Part shown: positions 6,389 to 7,746 of the stretch, piece after piece
Layout: each line of letters opens with the position of its first letter
Position numbering within the stretch: the stretch's first letter is position 1
DNA from: DATKKK01 sp035542975
Lineage (GTDB): Archaea; Thermoproteota; Bathyarchaeia; Bathyarchaeales; Bathycorpusculaceae
Reading direction: 5' to 3'
Length of the DNA: 7,746 nt
Assembly: GCA_035542975.1 (NCBI GenBank)
Contig: DATKKK010000068.1
Coordinates: forward strand, 1-7,746
The notes under the pieces: model-generated
What the model was told of the DNA's origin: nothing
The model's input: only the letters and a program-made list of their open reading frames with translations
Database searches by the model: none
Made by a program: the position numbers and the translations under genes

Positions 6389-6775
6389 TCATTTGTTTTC
6401 TTTGTTCTTGAAGAAGAGCCAATTCTTGTCTTCCTTAAACCTTAGCAAAGTGTAGTCGCCACGCAGCTTTTCGCCATGCAAGGTAAACACAATCTTGTTT
6501 TGGCTTCTGTGTTTGAGCACGTAGGTGCCTTTATCCCATACTTCAACCTTTCCGGCACCGTATTCTCCTTCAGGTATTGTTCCTTCGAAACCTATGTAGC
6601 TGACTTGATGGTCTTCAACTTGAACCGCAAGTCTTTTGACACCGGCTTCGGTTGGCGGTTCTTTAGGGACTGCCCAGCTTTTTAGAACCCCGTCCATTTC
6701 AAGTCTGAAGTCGTAATGCAGGTGTGTTGCGGCGTGTTTTTGTACCACGAACCTGGTTGTTGGGTTGGCTGACAT
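6389..6775 (-). CDS. Stand-alone LigD-type DNA 3'-phosphoesterase
   Basis: A 128-aa protein equal to the phosphoesterase (PE) domain of bacterial LigD. This domain removes 3'-phosphate and, together with a 3'-ribonucleotide, trims DNA ends during break repair. Conserved segments are FVVQKHAATHLHYDFRLEMDG (9-29), the tryptophan-containing LKSWAVPKEPP (31-41), VEDH (53-56) and FEGTIPEGEYGAG (63-75). The metal and phosphate ligands known from the P. aeruginosa enzyme (recalled as H42, H48, D50, R52, R76, H84, Y88) match H14, H20, D22, R24, R48, H56 and Y60 at a constant offset of 28, so the site looks intact. The missing 28 residues are the poorly conserved N-terminal arm. No ligase, polymerase/primase or Ku gene is nearby. 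It starts at ATG 6775 with a weak upstream GAG, 57 nt upstream of the MFS start and divergent from the pilin gene. Confidence 0.93.
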   Translation of the reverse strand: MSANPTTRFVVQKHAATHLHYDFRLEMDGVLKSWAVPKEPPTEAGVKRLAVQVEDHQVSYIGFEGTIPEGEYGAGKVEVWDKGTYVLKHRSQNKIVFTLHGEKLRGDYTLLRFKEDKNWLFFKNKENK

Positions 6776-6807
6776 GCTTTCTCATGTATGAGTGGAGTGC
6801 GGGTGAG

Positions 6808-6815
6808 GTAAAAGC
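6808..6815 (-). promoter_or_regulatory. Possible TATA box for the phosphoesterase gene
   Basis: GCTTTTAC on the minus strand lies about 33-40 nt before the start codon and would give a leader of about 10 nt. That would agree with the weak ribosome binding site. The match to the archaeal consensus is only partial. Confidence 0.3.
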
Positions 6816-6962
6816 TTTAGCATACCGATCATGCGAAAGATTAGGGAAATTCAGTGGCGAGCTATGAAATATTCACTTATCTTTGTTTGTTGACGTTTTT
6901 CGGTGTTTGCGGTTGATGTCATGTTCGGTTTCGGAAGGGTGTATTGAGTCGGAAGTCGCAAG

Positions 6963-6970
6963 ATTTAAAT
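6963..6970 (+). promoter_or_regulatory. Archaeal TATA box of the pilin gene
   Basis: AGATTTAAATCA contains a strong TTTAAAT box with a purine-rich stretch (GGAAGTCGCAAGA) where the BRE would be. Transcription would start about 6990-6994, only a few bases before ATG 6998. This argues for a short-leader or leaderless message and against the upstream TTG at 6944. Confidence 0.55.
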
Positions 6971-6997
6971 CAATGCGTGCGAATTACTCTTAACAAG

Positions 6998-7441
6998 ATG
7001 ATGAAAATGAAGGTCTTGAAGAGTAAGAAAGCCCTTAGCCCTGTTGTAGCCTCGATTATACTTATCGCTGTGACTGTTGCTGTCAGCATTGCCGTAGCCG
7101 CATGGATGGGCGCTTTAACGATAGGCTTCATGGGATCATCCTCAATCACCATAACCGACACCAGATTCTATCCAACATCAGGTTCAGGCAGTCCATCTAA
7201 CTACATTAACATTACGTTGAAGAACACTGGAACAAAAACCGTAACAATCAACCAGATAAAAATCAACAACGCCATTAAAAACACTCTTGTTGGAAACTTG
7301 ACACTGGTCCCAGGAGACTCTGGCAGAGTCATAAGAATATCCAACGTCGACTGGGTCAACGGAAACCCATACAAAATCGACCTATACGACACAAGCGGTA
7401 ATGCGGTCGGCTCGACACAGCAGAATTCGCCAGGCACTTAG
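6998..7441 (+). CDS. Type IV pilin-like protein with class III signal peptide
   Basis: A 147-aa secreted, pilin-like protein of the archaellin/type IV pilin N-terminal family. After a short basic leader (MMKMKVLKSKKA) comes LSPVVASIILIAV and a hydrophobic helix to about residue 37. The expected prepilin peptidase cut is between A12 and L13, leaving a helix that packs in the pilus core. The exported part is rich in Ser, Thr, Asn and Gly with beta-strand pattern (YINITLKNTGTKTVTINQIKI) and two N-glycosylation sequons (N71-I-T, N100-L-T). It has no cysteines. The frame is open from a TTG at 6944, but the TATA box at 6963 and the usual pilin leader length favour ATG 6998; ATG 7001 or 7007 are alternatives. 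No assembly ATPase, membrane platform protein or prepilin peptidase is in the window, so it may be a pilus subunit, minor pilin or adhesin. Confidence 0.85.
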   Translation: MMKMKVLKSKKALSPVVASIILIAVTVAVSIAVAAWMGALTIGFMGSSSITITDTRFYPTSGSGSPSNYINITLKNTGTKTVTINQIKINNAIKNTLVGNLTLVPGDSGRVIRISNVDWVNGNPYKIDLYDTSGNAVGSTQQNSPGT

Positions 7442-7470
7442 ACGTGCTTAACCTATTCCTCCCTTTTCTA
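7442..7470 (+). terminator. Pyrimidine tract after the pilin gene
   Basis: CTATTCCTCCCTTTTCT follows the pilin stop within 20 nt, with a second T-rich stretch at about 7487-7497. These fit archaeal T-run termination; no clear hairpin accompanies them. The rest of the spacer to 7580 shows no gene. Confidence 0.3.
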
Positions 7471-7586
7471 AACACGATGTTTCTGGTCTTTTCTTAGTGT
7501 TCGTTATTTGTGTTCTTTAGGAGAAAATCAGATATTGAAAGTTAACTTTAGTTCTAACTCGCACGTTCAGTTGCTTGTAGGTCAAA

Positions 7587-7593
7587 TTTATAA
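7587..7593 (+). promoter_or_regulatory. Archaeal TATA box of the zinc-ribbon gene
   Basis: CAAATTTATAAGTGC carries a consensus TTTATAA box. Transcription would begin about 7615-7620, giving a leader of about 50 nt before the start codon at 7668, with AAGGAG inside it. Confidence 0.6.
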
Positions 7594-7667
7594 GTGCAAA
7601 CATCGTAGAATAACGCGGTGCAAGAAGCAGTTTTTGCACAGAAACGAAAAAGGAGTTGAAAATAAGT

Positions 7668-7746
7668 ATGGCGGAGAGAGAGATGCATAAGGCAGTTTGT
7701 GCTGAATGCGGGAAGGAATGCGAAGTTCCATTCAAGCCTGACCCAA
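7668..7746 (+). CDS. CxxC zinc-ribbon protein, 5' end only
   Basis: Only the first 26 codons are visible. The sequence MHKAVCAECGKECEVPFKPDP is characteristic of a small zinc-ribbon family found in bacteria and archaea. These proteins have a CxxC followed by a CEVPF segment and, about 17 residues on, a second CxxC that lies beyond the edge here. Function is unknown; such ribbons usually bind zinc and occur alone or as appendages. The start is either ATG 7668 (GGAG 12 bases upstream, rather far) or ATG 7683 (GGAG six bases upstream, at 7673-7676). The second fits both spacing and the common MHKAVC beginning of the family. Confidence 0.7.
   Translation, partial: MAEREMHKAVCAECGKECEVPFKPDP

Noticed and set aside
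6831..6893. A 20-codon frame starting ATGCGAAAGATT in the spacer between phosphoesterase and pilin
   Set aside because: Too short, with no ribosome binding site and no recognisable content.
7508..7735. A 60-codon plus frame and a 72-codon minus frame near the right edge
   Set aside because: They overlap the zinc-ribbon start and its promoter out of frame, and neither has a ribosome binding site or family resemblance.
1..7746. CRISPR array, insertion sequence, integrase or att site, tRNA or rRNA
   Set aside because: I saw no regularly spaced repeats, transposase or recombinase motifs, or tRNA-like cloverleaf in any intergenic spacer.

Overview
The window looks archaeal, most likely from the Bathyarchaeia/Nitrososphaerota (TACK) side. 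The evidence is TTTATA/TTTAAA boxes at about -25 rather than bacterial -35/-10 pairs, several TTG starts with good Shine-Dalgarno (SD) sequences, a class III signal peptide pilin (SPVVASIILIAV core), an archaeal adenosine-specific kinase, a stand-alone LigD-type 3'-phosphoesterase, and a small protein resembling the NitrOD5 output domain of thaumarchaeal-type archaea. The lineage is inferred from gene content; no rRNA is present.

Layout. (1) Positions 1-2587, minus strand: a two-gene signalling unit. A 125-aa NitrOD5-like protein overlaps by 25 nt a long soluble sensor with three PAS and two GAF domains. The sensor runs off the left edge, so its output domain, probably a histidine kinase, is not visible. 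(2) 2732-4051, minus: an Mrp/NBP35-type P-loop ATPase followed 15 nt later by trmO (t6A37 tRNA methyltransferase). (3) 4200-4418, plus: an unrecognised 72-aa helical protein, divergent from mrp. (4) 4440-4515: convergent intergenic space with hairpins and T-runs. (5) 4516-6331, minus: an adenosine-specific kinase family protein downstream of a 12-TM MFS transporter. The MFS reading frame continues upstream of its first standard start codon and seems to begin at a non-standard ATA behind an AAGGAG. (6) 6389-6775, minus: a stand-alone LigD-type 3'-phosphoesterase with its full catalytic set. (7) 6998-7441, plus: a type IV pilin-like secreted protein, probably nearly leaderless, divergent from the phosphoesterase. 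(8) 7668-7746, plus: the 5' end of a small CxxC zinc-ribbon protein behind a clear TATA box.

This is mostly ordinary archaeal chromosome. There is no CRISPR array, insertion sequence, tRNA or integrase. The two signalling genes form one functional unit. mrp and trmO look co-transcribed. The transporter and adenosine-specific kinase may be co-transcribed. The remaining genes look independent. The points most worth checking are the small protein coupled to the sensor, the MFS start codon, and the lone phosphoesterase.
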